A DNA stretch of 64,000 nt from DASYVD01 sp036000545 (GCA_036000545.1 DASYVD010000004.1:1-64000), one strand, 5' to 3'; positions 7,142 through 16,436 are shown, counted from the stretch's first letter. Made by a program: numbers and translations. The notes: generated from the sequence alone by a model not told the origin.

Positions 7142-8363
7142 CGAGATGATCAGGAGGTTCGGAGGAACCCCGAGACGCCTGTCGCGGCGCGAGGCCCTCG
7201 TTCAGATGGGTCGGGGCAGCACCTATCTGGGAGTGATGTCTCTCCTGGCCGCGTGCGGTGTCCGCGGGACGCAGACCCAGCCCTCCCCCACCGCGGCCAG
7301 CCCTTCGCCGCTCCCCGAAAAGGCCGGCGAGCTCCGTGTGGCGAACTGGCCGCTGTACATCGATCTGGAGGGCGGCAAGAGCCCGACGCTGAACGCCTTC
7401 AAGAAGCAGACGGACATCGACATCACCTACAAGGAAGACATCAACGACAACGACGAGTTCTTCGGGACCGACCTCCGGCAGCAACTTGCCGCCGGGCAGC
7501 CGACGGGTTGGGACATCGTCACCATGACGGACTGGATGATCGCCAAGCTCGCCCGCCTCGGATGGATTCAGCCGCTCCACCACGAGGTGCTTCCCAACGC
7601 CACGGCCAACCTGGACCCGAAGTTCCAGGATGCGTATTTCGATCCCGGCCGGCAGTACAGCTTCCCCTGGGCCGCAGGCATCACGGGGATCGGCTACAAC
7701 AAGAAGCTCACCGGTCGCCCCATCACGAGCCTCAACGACCTCTTCGACCCGGCGTTCAAGGGCAAGGTGGGGATGTTCTCGGAGATGAGGGACACGATCA
7801 ACTTCGCCCTCTTCCAGCTGGGCATCAAGCCGCCGGAGAACGCCACGATGGACGACATCGAACGGGCGGTCGACCTGCTGATCAAGCAGCGGGACGACGG
7901 GATCGTCCGCGCGTACTACGGGAACGACTACACCGACCAGCTCGCCGAGGGGAATCTCGCCCTCACGATGGCGTGGTCCGGCGACGTCAACTTCCTGAAG
8001 CTCGACGTCCCGGAACTGGAGTTCGTGGTTCCCGAAGAGGGCGGCAACCGTTGGACGGACAACATGGCCATCCCGATCCAGGCGGAGCATCCCACGGATG
8101 CCCACGAGTGGATCGACTTCGTGTACCAGCCCGACATCGCCACCCGCATCACGGAATGGGTGTGGTACGAGTCACCGGTGGCGGGGGTGCAGGAGCTGAT
8201 CCAGGAGCACGCCAAGGAGGATCGCTCGCTCAGGCCCGTAGCGAACAGCGAGCTCGTGTGGCCCTCTGAGGACGTCCTGGCGAACACCTACGGGTACAAG
8301 ATCCTCTCCGAGGAAGAGGAACAGGCCTGGCACGACCTGTTCGACCCGCTGATCCAGGGGTAG
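7134..8363 (+). CDS. potD: Polyamine-type solute-binding lipoprotein
   Basis: Extracytoplasmic substrate-binding subunit of 409 residues. The N-terminus has a twin-arginine pattern (RRLSRREAL), a hydrophobic stretch and a lipobox LAAC, so it is probably exported folded by Tat and lipid-anchored. The mature part begins ELRVANWPLYID, the usual opening of PotD/PotF proteins, and continues with the two-lobe pattern (GWDIVTMTDWMIAKL, SFPWAAGITGIGYNKK, ALTMAWSGD, NMAIPIQAEHPTDAHEWIDF). The GTG at 7134 is chosen because AAAGGAGG lies five bases upstream; an ATG at 7146 is possible. The exact substrate (putrescine, spermidine or another amine) cannot be read from the sequence. Confidence 0.9.
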   Translation: MGDEMIRRFGGTPRRLSRREALVQMGRGSTYLGVMSLLAACGVRGTQTQPSPTAASPSPLPEKAGELRVANWPLYIDLEGGKSPTLNAFKKQTDIDITYKEDINDNDEFFGTDLRQQLAAGQPTGWDIVTMTDWMIAKLARLGWIQPLHHEVLPNATANLDPKFQDAYFDPGRQYSFPWAAGITGIGYNKKLTGRPITSLNDLFDPAFKGKVGMFSEMRDTINFALFQLGIKPPENATMDDIERAVDLLIKQRDDGIVRAYYGNDYTDQLAEGNLALTMAWSGDVNFLKLDVPELEFVVPEEGGNRWTDNMAIPIQAEHPTDAHEWIDFVYQPDIATRITEWVWYESPVAGVQELIQEHAKEDRSLRPVANSELVWPSEDVLANTYGYKILSEEEEQAWHDLFDPLIQG

Positions 8364-8365
8364 AC

Positions 8366-9241
8366 GTGGCCGTCGCCGCCGAGCGCCCGGGCTTCGGGCT
8401 CCGCCGGGGACTGGTCGCCTACCTGCTCCTGGTTCCCGGGATCGCCTGGCTGCTGGTCTTCTACGCGTGGCCCACGATCCAGATGTTCTTCATCTCGCTG
8501 CAGGAGGGATCGCTCGAGCGTGGCTACCAGCTCACCTGGCACTGGGCGACATACGGAGACGTGTTCTCCAAATACTCAACCCAGCTCATCAGATCGGTGG
8601 GGTACGGCCTGATCGTGACGGTGGCCTGCCTGCTGATCAGCTACCCGCTGGCGTACTTCATCGCCATCTACGGGGGCCGATGGAAGAACGCTCTGCTCTT
8701 CATGGTGATCCTGCCGTTCTTCGTCTCGTTCCTGATCCGGACCCTGTCGTGGAAGTTCATCCTGGCCGACAACGGGCTGTTCCTCGGAACGATCAAGCAG
8801 ATCGGACTGCTGCCGGACGACTTCCGCTTGCTCGCAACCCCGATCGCGGTGATCTCCGGCCTCATCTACAACTTCCTCCCCTTCATGGCCTTGCCCCTGT
8901 ACGCATCGTTGGAGAAGCTCGACCGAAGCCTCCTCGAGGCGGCCCAGGACCTCTACTCCAGCCGGGCGGTGGCGTTCCTCAAGGTGACCCTGCCGCTGTC
9001 CCTGCCCGGCGTGTTCGCCGGTTCGCTCCTCACCTTCATCCCCGCCATGGGGGACTTCATCAACCCGGCCCTGCTCGGCGGCCCCAACACCACGCTGATC
9101 GCGAACGTGATCCAGCGCCGCATGCTGATCAGCAACGATTACCCAGAGGGCGCAGCGATCTCATTCATCCTCATGGCCGCGATCCTGGTGGGCGTGGCCG
9201 TATACGCGAAGCTCCTAGGAACCGAGGAGCTTACCGGGTGA
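8366..9241 (+). CDS. potB: ABC transporter permease, PotB type
   Basis: Inner-membrane permease of 291 residues with six predicted helices and the ATPase-docking EAA loop (LLEAAQDLYSSRAVAFLKVTLPLSLPG, about 190-216). It starts with GTG two bases after the potD stop and ends in a four-base GTGA overlap with the second permease. The PotA-D-B-C order with overlaps means a single transcript and matched stoichiometry. The family (spermidine/putrescine permease) is assigned from the EAA motif, the PFFVSFLIRTLSWKFIL region and the neighbours. Confidence 0.92.
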   Translation: MAVAAERPGFGLRRGLVAYLLLVPGIAWLLVFYAWPTIQMFFISLQEGSLERGYQLTWHWATYGDVFSKYSTQLIRSVGYGLIVTVACLLISYPLAYFIAIYGGRWKNALLFMVILPFFVSFLIRTLSWKFILADNGLFLGTIKQIGLLPDDFRLLATPIAVISGLIYNFLPFMALPLYASLEKLDRSLLEAAQDLYSSRAVAFLKVTLPLSLPGVFAGSLLTFIPAMGDFINPALLGGPNTTLIANVIQRRMLISNDYPEGAAISFILMAAILVGVAVYAKLLGTEELTG

Positions 9242-10113
9242 GCACGCGGGCTGGCGAGGTCGTGGGAGAGCGCCAGCTCTTGCGGGAGCCTCCCCCCGGA
9301 CGGCGGCGCTCGAAGGGCCGCGGTTGGATCCTTCCCCTGTACACGGGACTGGTGATCGCCTACCTGTTCCTTCCCATCGCGGTGATGATCCTGTTCGGGT
9401 TCAACGACTTGAAGGGCCGGTTCAACTTCACCTGGCAGGGATTCACGCTCCGCCACTATCGCGACGTGCTTCAGTTCCAAGAGCTCACCCTGGCCCTGCG
9501 GAATTCGTTGCTCATCGCAGCCGTCACCACGCTAGTGGCCACCGTCTTGGGGACGCTCGTGGCCCTGGCGCTCACTCGCTACCGTTTTCGAGGCCGGGGC
9601 GGCACGAACATGTTCATCTTCCTGCCCATGGCCACCCCGGAGGTGGTCCTGGGGGCCTCCCTCCTGGCTTTCTTCCTCACCCTGGGCCTCCCCCGCGGCC
9701 TGCTCACGATCCTGATCGCCCACATCATGTTCACGATCTCGTTCGTGGTGGTGACGGTGAAGGCCCGGACGCACGGGTTCAACCGGGAGTGGGAGGAGGC
9801 CGCCAAAGACCTCGGGGCCACCCCCTGGGTCACCTTCTGGACGGTCACCTTCCCGCTGATCTTCCCGGGGATCATGGCCGCCGCCGCCCTGGCCGCGGCC
9901 CTCTCCATCGACGATTACGTGGTGACCGCCTTCAACGCCGGCCAGACCTCAACGTTCCCCCTGTGGGTGTTCGGTGCCTCCCGCTTCGGGGTGCCCCCGC
10001 AGGTCAACGTGATGGGCACCATCATTTTCGTCGCGGGCGTGGCCCTGGCCCTGGCAACCGTGGCCATCCAGCGGCGTCAAGGAGGAGCCGCGCAGCCGCC
10101 CGCGGTGTCCTGA
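9238..10113 (+). CDS. potC: ABC transporter permease, PotC type
   Basis: Second permease of the importer, 291 residues. Features are an N-terminal charged segment, a first helix (LPLYTGLVIAYLFLPIAVMILFGF), the PotC-typical FNFTWQGFTLRHYRDVL region and the EAA loop EWEEAAKDLGATPWVTFWTVTFPLIFPG. The GTG at 9238 overlaps the potB stop (GTGA). The much longer open frame starting at 8467 is a shadow over potB. With potA, potB and potD it forms a complete transporter; the aminotransferase gene begins 136 bases downstream. Confidence 0.92.
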   Translation: MSTRAGEVVGERQLLREPPPGRRRSKGRGWILPLYTGLVIAYLFLPIAVMILFGFNDLKGRFNFTWQGFTLRHYRDVLQFQELTLALRNSLLIAAVTTLVATVLGTLVALALTRYRFRGRGGTNMFIFLPMATPEVVLGASLLAFFLTLGLPRGLLTILIAHIMFTISFVVVTVKARTHGFNREWEEAAKDLGATPWVTFWTVTFPLIFPGIMAAAALAAALSIDDYVVTAFNAGQTSTFPLWVFGASRFGVPPQVNVMGTIIFVAGVALALATVAIQRRQGGAAQPPAVS

Positions 10114-10249
10114 GCAACCTCGGGACCTGTCCGAACCGCGCGGGACTCGCGTCCCTTTTGTACAGCTTGGCCCCGGCGCGATCGCCGAGGGTTGTTACCC
10201 TGGGACGGCCCCACGTGGGGACGGGCCGATCCAGGAGGGATAGGGGAGG

Positions 10250-11605
10250 ATGGACGATCGTCTTATCGTCCGCGCCGGAGAGGTCCAGCGACGGGAGATG
10301 GCCCGTTTCGGGGAGCGCACCACGGCTTCGAAGCGGCTGTACGACCGGGCCATAGCCCTCCTGCCTCTCGGGGTGGCGTCCTCGTTCCAAGCGAACGACC
10401 CATACCCCATCTACCTCGACCGGGGCCGGGGCAGCCGCGTTTGGGACGTCGACGGAAACGAATACGTCGACTTCCACAACGGGTTCGGCACGATGGCCGT
10501 GGGCCACGCTCACCCAAAGGTCGCTCAAGCCATCGAGCGCGCCGCACGGAACGGCACCCACTTCGCCGCCACCACCGAGGTAACGGTGGCATTGGCTGAG
10601 GAACTCTGCCGGCGATTCCGCCTCGACCGGGTCCGATTCAACAACTCGGGGACCGAGTCCACTATGGACGCCATCCGCACGGCCAGGGCTGCCACGGGCC
10701 GGGACGTGATCGTCAAGATCGAGGGCTCGTATCACGGACACCACGATGCCGTGATGTTCTCCGTGGTCCCGGGTGCGGGCGTGATGGGAGGGCGTGATCA
10801 GCCGGCCTCGGCTCCGATGTCGCTCGGGATCCCTGCAGACACCGCGGAGCGGACACTGGTGGTGCCGTTCAATGACGCGCCCGCGTTCGAGCGCATCCTC
10901 GCTCAGCGGGGCGAAGACATCGCCTGCCTGATCATGGAGCCGGTGATGATGAACATCGGCATCGTGCTCCCCCACCCTGGATACCTCGAGACCGTCCGCG
11001 ACCTGTGCACGAAGCACGGAGTGGTTCTGATCTTCGACGAGGTGAAGTCGGGGGCCACCATCGCGGAGGGCGGGGCCACGGAGCGCTTCGGCGTTCGGCC
11101 CGACCTAGCGTGCTTCGCCAAGGCGATCGGGGGCGGCGCTCCCCTGGGGGCGTTCGGCGGGACGGCCGCCGTGATGGAGATCATCGGGCGGGGCGCCGCC
11201 CAGCAAGGGACGTTCAACGGGAACCCCCTGGCCGCCTCAGCCGGGCTCGCCGCGTTGACGGAGGTCCTGACAAAGGACGCCTACGAGCACCTGGCGCGGC
11301 TGGGAACGCAGCTCGCCGAGGGATGCCAGAAAGCCATCGCCGACCACGGGATCCCCGCCCACACCGTGGACCTCGGGTGCAAGGGATGCGTCTCGTACCG
11401 GTCGGAGCCGCTGACGAACTATCGGGATTTCCTGGAGACTCACACCGAGCTGTTCGAGGCCTCGTGGCCGTGGATGGTGAACCGGGAAGTGTTCATGACC
11501 CCGGGCGACGAGGAGCAATGGACGATCTCGGTCCAGCACTCCGAAGACGACATCGCTCGATACGTCGACGCGTTCGGGGAGTTCTGTACCGAGCTGGCGG
11601 GCTGA
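10250..11605 (+). CDS. Class III PLP aminotransferase, HemL-like
   Basis: PLP-dependent enzyme of 451 residues. The internal-aldimine Lys is residue 291 (FAKAIGGGAPLGAFGG), the PLP Asp lies in IFDEVKSG, and the phosphate-binding region is NSGTESTMDAIR. The architecture resembles glutamate-1-semialdehyde aminomutase and related omega-aminotransferases, but the gene is not near heme genes. It stands directly behind a polyamine-type importer, so an amine or amino-acid:pyruvate aminotransferase acting on the imported substrate is the more natural inference. The 136-base gap suggests it may have its own promoter. The substrate is not determinable here. GGAGG lies just before the ATG. Confidence 0.85.
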   Translation: MDDRLIVRAGEVQRREMARFGERTTASKRLYDRAIALLPLGVASSFQANDPYPIYLDRGRGSRVWDVDGNEYVDFHNGFGTMAVGHAHPKVAQAIERAARNGTHFAATTEVTVALAEELCRRFRLDRVRFNNSGTESTMDAIRTARAATGRDVIVKIEGSYHGHHDAVMFSVVPGAGVMGGRDQPASAPMSLGIPADTAERTLVVPFNDAPAFERILAQRGEDIACLIMEPVMMNIGIVLPHPGYLETVRDLCTKHGVVLIFDEVKSGATIAEGGATERFGVRPDLACFAKAIGGGAPLGAFGGTAAVMEIIGRGAAQQGTFNGNPLAASAGLAALTEVLTKDAYEHLARLGTQLAEGCQKAIADHGIPAHTVDLGCKGCVSYRSEPLTNYRDFLETHTELFEASWPWMVNREVFMTPGDEEQWTISVQHSEDDIARYVDAFGEFCTELAG

Positions 11606-11621
11606 GGAAGAGAACGAAGAC

Positions 11622-12830
11622 CTACGACCGATAGATCCGCACTTCCGTCCCGATCGGCATGCGCCCGGAGATCCACACCGCCGACCACATCGGAACGCGC
11701 ACGCACCCGTGGCTGGCCGGATAGGTCGGTACGTCGGGCCAACCGTGCACGGCGCGCAGGCCGTCGAAGTAGCTCGGATAGTACAGGTGCCCCACGCTGT
11801 ACCCATAGACCTTTCCGTGGACCCGGAACACGCCGTCGCGCGTCCACCCCTCGACCAGCCCTGTCGAGACGTGCAGGATGTTAGTGATCCGCCCGTCCTT
11901 GACCGTATAGAGGACCTGCCTCGTCTTATCGACCTCGATGTGGAAGCCCGTCGTCCGGGAACGAGCGCGGGGCCGCCGTGGGCTCACCAGCGCTCGCCAG
12001 GTCGACTCGTTCACGTACCGGACCCGAGTCCTCCCCTGCACCTTGTTGAACGCCAGCACGGCGTCGCCCGTCCGCGTGTCGAACCGCTTGTCGAGCCCGG
12101 GCAGCTTGTAGTGGAGCTCCCGGAGGCGCGTCTCCAGATACAGCACCGTGGGGTGCCTGGATCCCGGCTCGAGATACGGCATCGGCGTGCGTCGTCGCTC
12201 CGTTCGAGCGGTCTTGGGAAGGTGGTCGTCGTCGGAGAAGCGCGTCCGAGCCCAGTAGCGGCCCGGGCGCCGGAGGGCGAACGTGGTCCGGTAGGTGGCC
12301 CCATCGACGAGCGCCACGTCACGCCGCGCAACGCGGGTCGACCCTCGGAAGAGCTCCACGACGACTTGCTCACCGGGGTGCACAGGCCGCAACCGGCCGG
12401 CCAGCCTGGCTCTGGCGAAGAGATACACGCGCTGGATCGAGATCGAGAGGAGCGGCTGGACCGAGACCGTGACCGGCTCGCTCTCCACCGTCTCCGGCAG
12501 GGAGTCGTCGGTCCACTCCGCGTGCAGGGTCATGTTCTGGCGCGGAGACAGCGTGGTCGTGTACGCACCCACCGCATCGGTGGTCGCCGTGGCGACCTCC
12601 ACCGCATCGGCGTCCACGATTCGAATGGTCTGGCCTTCCACGACCGGTCCACCTTCCACGGTGGGCGCGAACGTGCCGGACAGGACGACGTTCTGGCCGA
12701 ACCGAACCCGGGCCGCCGACGTCTCCAGCGTGAGCGCGGCGTGTGTCGCGGCGGCGGGGCTCGCAAAGCCCGCGACGGCGAGGGCCGCGACCGTCGCGCA
12801 AAGCACGAAGCCACCCGCCCCTTTCCTCAT
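11622..12830 (-). CDS. Exported L,D-transpeptidase (YkuD) with Ig-like and PG-binding parts
   Basis: Cell-wall cross-linking enzyme of 402 residues. A signal peptide (MRKGAGGFVLCATVAALAVAGFASPAAATHA) is followed by two beta-sandwich-like segments (about 30-210), a peptidoglycan-binding-like helical part (PTVLYLETRLRELHYKLP to VNESTWRALV) and a C-terminal YkuD domain with the catalytic motif SHGCVRVP. The ATG at 12830 is chosen because GGGAGAG precedes it and a signal peptide follows at once; the upstream ATG at 12902 has no ribosome site. It probably makes 3-3 cross-links or anchors proteins. It is transcribed behind the wecA-like gene, 82 bases away. Confidence 0.9.
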   Translation of the reverse strand: MRKGAGGFVLCATVAALAVAGFASPAAATHAALTLETSAARVRFGQNVVLSGTFAPTVEGGPVVEGQTIRIVDADAVEVATATTDAVGAYTTTLSPRQNMTLHAEWTDDSLPETVESEPVTVSVQPLLSISIQRVYLFARARLAGRLRPVHPGEQVVVELFRGSTRVARRDVALVDGATYRTTFALRRPGRYWARTRFSDDDHLPKTARTERRRTPMPYLEPGSRHPTVLYLETRLRELHYKLPGLDKRFDTRTGDAVLAFNKVQGRTRVRYVNESTWRALVSPRRPRARSRTTGFHIEVDKTRQVLYTVKDGRITNILHVSTGLVEGWTRDGVFRVHGKVYGYSVGHLYYPSYFDGLRAVHGWPDVPTYPASHGCVRVPMWSAVWISGRMPIGTEVRIYRS

Positions 12831-12912
12831 TCCTGCTCTCCCGGATCCGGGCCTCCGCACCGGGCCGAGGGGCTTCTCCCCCGACCGGCCCCTGGAGGCC
12901 ATCGAAGGAGAT

Positions 12913-14061
12913 TTATACGCCCCCGCCGCTCCCTTGTGGCGCTTTCGCCCGCGATTTCGTCCGGGCCCACCTCCCCCCGCTACGGCGGGGCCGAGCCAGG
13001 GCGCTTCCCGCCAGGGCGGCCACCACCGCCACGATGAGCCACAGAGCCAGGGCCCGGCTTCGAACGAACGTGATGAGCAGGGCCGATCCGGCGAGCAGCC
13101 CGCTCCACAGGTACATCAGGAGCACCGCCTGCCGATGGGAGTGGCCGATCTCCAGCAGCCGGTGGTGGATGTGCTCCTTGTCGGGGCGGGTCACCGGACG
13201 GCCCTGGCGCATCCGCCGAACGATCGCCAGGACCACGTCCACCAGGGGAACGGCGAGGACCAACAGCGGGATGACCACCGGGATGGCCAGCGCAGCGAAG
13301 TCAGAGAAATGGGTGGGGGCGTCGGTCCTTCCCACCCCGGAGACCGTGGCCGCGGCGAGGATCATCCCCAGGAGCATGCTTCCCGAGTCCCCCATGAAGA
13401 TGCGGGCCGGGTTGAAGTTGTACGGGAGGAACCCGAGGGCGGCACCGGCGGCCACGAGCGACAAGAGCGCCGCTGGCGACGGCCCGCCGAACGCGGGTTG
13501 TCCGGCGGGTGCGGCGTACAAGAAGAACGCCCCCGCGGCGATAGCCACCACGCCGGCGGCCAGCCCGTCGAGCCCGTCGATGAGATTGACCGCGTTGACC
13601 ACAGCGAGCACCCACACCAGGGTGAGCGGGACGGCCAGGTCGGGACCCAGAGATACGACTCCCAGGCCGGGGAACCAGAAGTACACGAGCTGAACCCCGT
13701 TCAGGAGCAGCAGGCCGGCGGCCAGGACCTGCCCGGCCACCTTGGCCGGCACCGGGAGGTCCCGGATGTCGTCGAAGGCCCCCACGACCACGATCACCGT
13801 GCCGGCCAGCAGCACCCCGAGGGGCTCGGAGGAACGCTCGAAGATGGTTCGGAAGGCGGGCATCAGGTAGGCGGCCCCCAAGCCCGCCAGCATGGCCATC
13901 CAGATCGCCGCCCCCCCGAGGGTGGGCGTGGGCTTCGGATGGACCTTCCGGTCCGAGGGCCGATCGATGGCTCCCAACCGGACCGCCAGGAACCGGACCA
14001 CGGGGGTGGCGACCGCGGCTGCGCCGACGGTCACCAGGAAGACCGTGACGTACGCGACCAC
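12913..14061 (-). CDS. wecA: Undecaprenyl-phosphate GlcNAc-1-P transferase (WecA/TagO type)
   Basis: Polytopic membrane enzyme of 382 residues that moves a sugar-1-phosphate from UDP-HexNAc to undecaprenyl phosphate, the first step of arabinogalactan, teichoic-acid or O-antigen-like polymers. Diagnostic cytosolic motifs are visible: FDDIRDLPVPAK, NAVNLIDGLDGLAAG, NPARIFMGDSGSMLLG and the His-rich DKEHIHHRLLE loop that separates WecA/TagO enzymes from MraY. The start is GTG at 14061, directly beside the glyA stop. A wecA homologue between glyA and the atp genes is a standard actinobacterial arrangement. The C-terminus is a short Arg/Lys-rich tail. Confidence 0.93.
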   Translation of the reverse strand: MVAYVTVFLVTVGAAAVATPVVRFLAVRLGAIDRPSDRKVHPKPTPTLGGAAIWMAMLAGLGAAYLMPAFRTIFERSSEPLGVLLAGTVIVVVGAFDDIRDLPVPAKVAGQVLAAGLLLLNGVQLVYFWFPGLGVVSLGPDLAVPLTLVWVLAVVNAVNLIDGLDGLAAGVVAIAAGAFFLYAAPAGQPAFGGPSPAALLSLVAAGAALGFLPYNFNPARIFMGDSGSMLLGMILAAATVSGVGRTDAPTHFSDFAALAIPVVIPLLVLAVPLVDVVLAIVRRMRQGRPVTRPDKEHIHHRLLEIGHSHRQAVLLMYLWSGLLAGSALLITFVRSRALALWLIVAVVAALAGSALARPRRSGGRWARTKSRAKAPQGSGGGV

Positions 14062-15318
14062 CTACGGATAGGCAGGAAACCGGGCGCAGAGGTCGCTAAC
14101 CCGCTCCCGGGCCCACCGTTTCACCTCCTCGTCCTCGGGAGCGCTGATGAGCCGGCCGATGGTCTCGGCGACCTGGTGCATCTCGAGCTCGTCCATGCCC
14201 AGGGTCGCCGGGCCGGGGGTACCCACGCGGATCCCCGATGCCGTCGCCGGGGGCAGTGGGTCGAACGGGATGGCGTTCTTGTTCAGCGTGATGCCCACCT
14301 CGTCGCACAATGCCTCTGCGTCGGCCCCGGTGATGCCGGCGGGCTGGAGGTCGACCAGGGCGAGGTGGGAGTCGGTGCCCCCCGACACGAGGCGGAGGCC
14401 CGCCTCCTGGAGGCCATCGGCCAGCGCCCGCGCCGTGCGCACCACCCGATGCGCGTAGTCCTTGAACTCGGGGGCCATGGCCTCCTTGAGAGCCACAGCC
14501 TTGGCGGCGATGCAGTGCTCCAGGGGCCCTCCTTGAAGCATGGGGAACGCCGCCTTGTTGACGGCCTTGGCGTGCTCCTCCTTGCAGAGGATCATCGCGC
14601 CGCGCGGGCCTCGAAGCGTCTTGTGCGTGGTGAACGTGACCACGTCCGCGAATGGCACCGGGTTCGGATACGCACCGCCGGCGACGAGCCCGATGAAGTG
14701 GGCCGCGTCTACGAGCAGGGTCGCACCCACCTCGTCGGCCACCTCCCGGAACGCGGCGAAGTCGATGACTCGAGGGTAGGCCGTCGCCCCGCAGATGATC
14801 ATCTTGGGCCGGTGCTCCTTCGCCAGGTCCCGCACCTGGTCCATGTCGATGAGCTCGGAATCCTTGTCCACCTCGTAGCCGATGACGGAGAACCACTTCC
14901 CCGAGAAGTTGACCGGCGAGCCGTGCGTAAGGTGGCCACCGTGGGGGAGGCTCATCCCCAGGATGGTGTCCCCGGTCTCGAGGAATGCGAAGTACGCGGC
15001 CATGTTGGCCTGGGCGCCGGCGTGTGGCTGGGCGTTGGCGTGCTCCGCACCGAACAACTCCTTGGCCCGGTCGATAGCCAGCTGCTCGGCGACGTCCACC
15101 CACCTGCAGCCGCCGTAGTACCGCTTGCCCGGCAAGCCTTCGGCGTACTTGTTGTTCATCGTCGAGGCCAGGGCGGCCAGCACAGCCGGACTGGTGTAGT
15201 TCTCCGAGGCGATCAGTCGGATCGTGGTCCGCTCCCGCTCGAGCTCACCGGCCATGGCCTCCGCGATCTCGGGGTCCGTTTCTCTTAGCGCGTCCCAGTC
15301 GGCAACCCAGTCCTTCAC
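14062..15318 (-). CDS. glyA: Serine hydroxymethyltransferase
   Basis: Cytosolic PLP enzyme interconverting serine and glycine with tetrahydrofolate, 418 residues. Recognisable elements are IRLIASENYTSPAVL, the region NKYAEGLPGKRYYGG, LLVDAAHFIGLVAGG and the PLP lysine K233 in TFTTHKTLRGPRGA. Length and motifs are full. The start overlaps the rpiB stop by four bases (ATGA), so the two are translationally coupled. The rpiB-glyA-wecA-atp order is common in actinobacteria. Confidence 0.97.
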   Translation of the reverse strand: MKDWVADWDALRETDPEIAEAMAGELERERTTIRLIASENYTSPAVLAALASTMNNKYAEGLPGKRYYGGCRWVDVAEQLAIDRAKELFGAEHANAQPHAGAQANMAAYFAFLETGDTILGMSLPHGGHLTHGSPVNFSGKWFSVIGYEVDKDSELIDMDQVRDLAKEHRPKMIICGATAYPRVIDFAAFREVADEVGATLLVDAAHFIGLVAGGAYPNPVPFADVVTFTTHKTLRGPRGAMILCKEEHAKAVNKAAFPMLQGGPLEHCIAAKAVALKEAMAPEFKDYAHRVVRTARALADGLQEAGLRLVSGGTDSHLALVDLQPAGITGADAEALCDEVGITLNKNAIPFDPLPPATASGIRVGTPGPATLGMDELEMHQVAETIGRLISAPEDEEVKRWARERVSDLCARFPAYP

Positions 15319-15767
15319 CTGATGCCCTCCTCAGCCTCGATGTCGGCGATCTGACGCAGCCGCGAGACATGACGGCCGCCCTCGAACTGTGTCTCCAGCC
15401 AGACCTTCACGATCTCCCTCGCAAGGGCCGGCGCCACGATCCGGGCGCCGATGGCGAGGACATTCGCGTCGTTGTGGGCCCGGGACATCCGGGCCGTGTA
15501 CAGGTCGTTGCAGAGTGCAGCGCGGACGCCCCGCACCTTGTTGGCGGCGATCTGCTCTCCCTGGCCCGAGCCCCCCAGCAGGATTCCCAGGTCGGCCTTC
15601 CCACCTCGGACGGCGCGCCCCACCTCCGCGCAGATCGGCGGGTAGTCGGTCGGCTCTTCCGAGTCGGTCCCCAGGTCCATGGCCTCATGGCCCAGCTCTT
15701 TCAGGTGCTGCTTCACGTCCTCCTTGAGCGGGAACCCCGCATGGTCCGAGCCGATCGCGATCCGCAC
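15315..15767 (-). CDS. rpiB: Ribose-5-phosphate isomerase B
   Basis: Pentose phosphate enzyme of the RpiB/LacAB family, 150 residues. The N-terminus is MRIAIGSDHAGFPLKEDV; the active-site region includes GILLGGSGQGEQIAANKVRG and the HNDANVLAIGARI motif. GSGQGE has Ser where many RpiB have Cys, as seen in mycobacterial enzymes. Start is GTG at 15767, three bases after the upstream phosphatase stop. A role in ribose 5-phosphate/ribulose 5-phosphate exchange follows from the family. Confidence 0.95.
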   Translation of the reverse strand: MRIAIGSDHAGFPLKEDVKQHLKELGHEAMDLGTDSEEPTDYPPICAEVGRAVRGGKADLGILLGGSGQGEQIAANKVRGVRAALCNDLYTARMSRAHNDANVLAIGARIVAPALAREIVKVWLETQFEGGRHVSRLRQIADIEAEEGIR

Positions 15768-15770
15768 CGG

Positions 15771-16367
15771 TCAGCCCTCTTCCGACGCGGCCGTCCTGGC
15801 GGCTCCACGCCGGTCCCCGAAGAGTCCCACGATCACTACGTCGACGGCCGACTCGATGTCCCAGGCCACGTCGCGGTAGGCGAACAACGCGCTTCCGATC
15901 GGGTCTCGGACGTCTGGGTCTCGAACCACCGATCCGGCGACGCCTCCCCGCAGCCGGTGGGCGTCTGCGATCCGGACCACGGCAGCGTCCCGGTCGGCGT
16001 GGACCCGGATGGGCGGCAGGGATTCGAGGAGCGCTGCCAGCTCCTTCAGGGTGAACGTCTTCGGGGCCGCTTCCGGGACCAGGTCGAGCACCTCGTCGCG
16101 GTGCTCCCGAGCTAGTCCCAGGACCAGGTCCGACTCCCTGACCAGGTGCTCGCGCAGCGGGCGGGCGCGGTGCTCTTCGATCTCCAGTCCCATCTCCCGC
16201 GCAGCGATGACGGCGTTGGACGTGGCCGGATTGCCGCGCTGGGCCCATGACCCGGCGGATACGACCGAGACGGGCAACGCGAGCTCGCGGGACCGGCTCT
16301 GGAGGAGGGCTTCGGCGACGGGAGAACGGCAGATGTTGCCGGTGCACACGAAGAGGACCGAGAGCAC
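15771..16367 (-). CDS. Low-molecular-weight protein-tyrosine phosphatase family
   Basis: A 198-residue protein with the signature P-loop VCTGNICRSP (nucleophile Cys8, Arg14) and a Ser in the loop, typical of LMW-PTP and related arsenate-reductase folds. Classical enzymes are about 150-160 residues; this one has extra C-terminal sequence after a DP-containing loop (DPDVRDPIG) that may supply the general acid. It is the first gene of the rpiB-glyA-wecA run. In actinobacteria such genes often sit next to sua5/rpiB. The substrate (phosphotyrosine or another phosphoester) is unproven. Start GTG at 16367 lies six bases after a TAGACT -10 box, so a leaderless mRNA is likely. Confidence 0.9.
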   Translation of the reverse strand: MLSVLFVCTGNICRSPVAEALLQSRSRELALPVSVVSAGSWAQRGNPATSNAVIAAREMGLEIEEHRARPLREHLVRESDLVLGLAREHRDEVLDLVPEAAPKTFTLKELAALLESLPPIRVHADRDAAVVRIADAHRLRGGVAGSVVRDPDVRDPIGSALFAYRDVAWDIESAVDVVIVGLFGDRRGAARTAASEEG

Positions 16368-16373
16368 TGGGGC

Positions 16374-16379
16374 AGTCTA
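16374..16379 (-). promoter_or_regulatory. Probable -10 box of the phosphatase-rpiB-glyA-wecA operon
   Basis: TAGACT on the minus strand lies six bases before the GTG start of the phosphatase gene. Transcription would begin on or beside the start codon. No convincing -35 box is seen 17-18 bases upstream, so this call rests on the -10 sequence and its position. Confidence 0.45.
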
Positions 16380-16436
16380 GCATCGGGCCTCTTCGCCAGG
16401 TCCGCCGCCTCACCTCCGCTCGTCGCCTGAAGTCCG

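Noticed and set aside
12295..15288. A 997-codon plus-strand open frame opposite glyA and the wecA-like gene
   Set aside because: It is antisense to two clear housekeeping genes, and its composition (Gly/His/Asp/Arg) is that of shadow frames.
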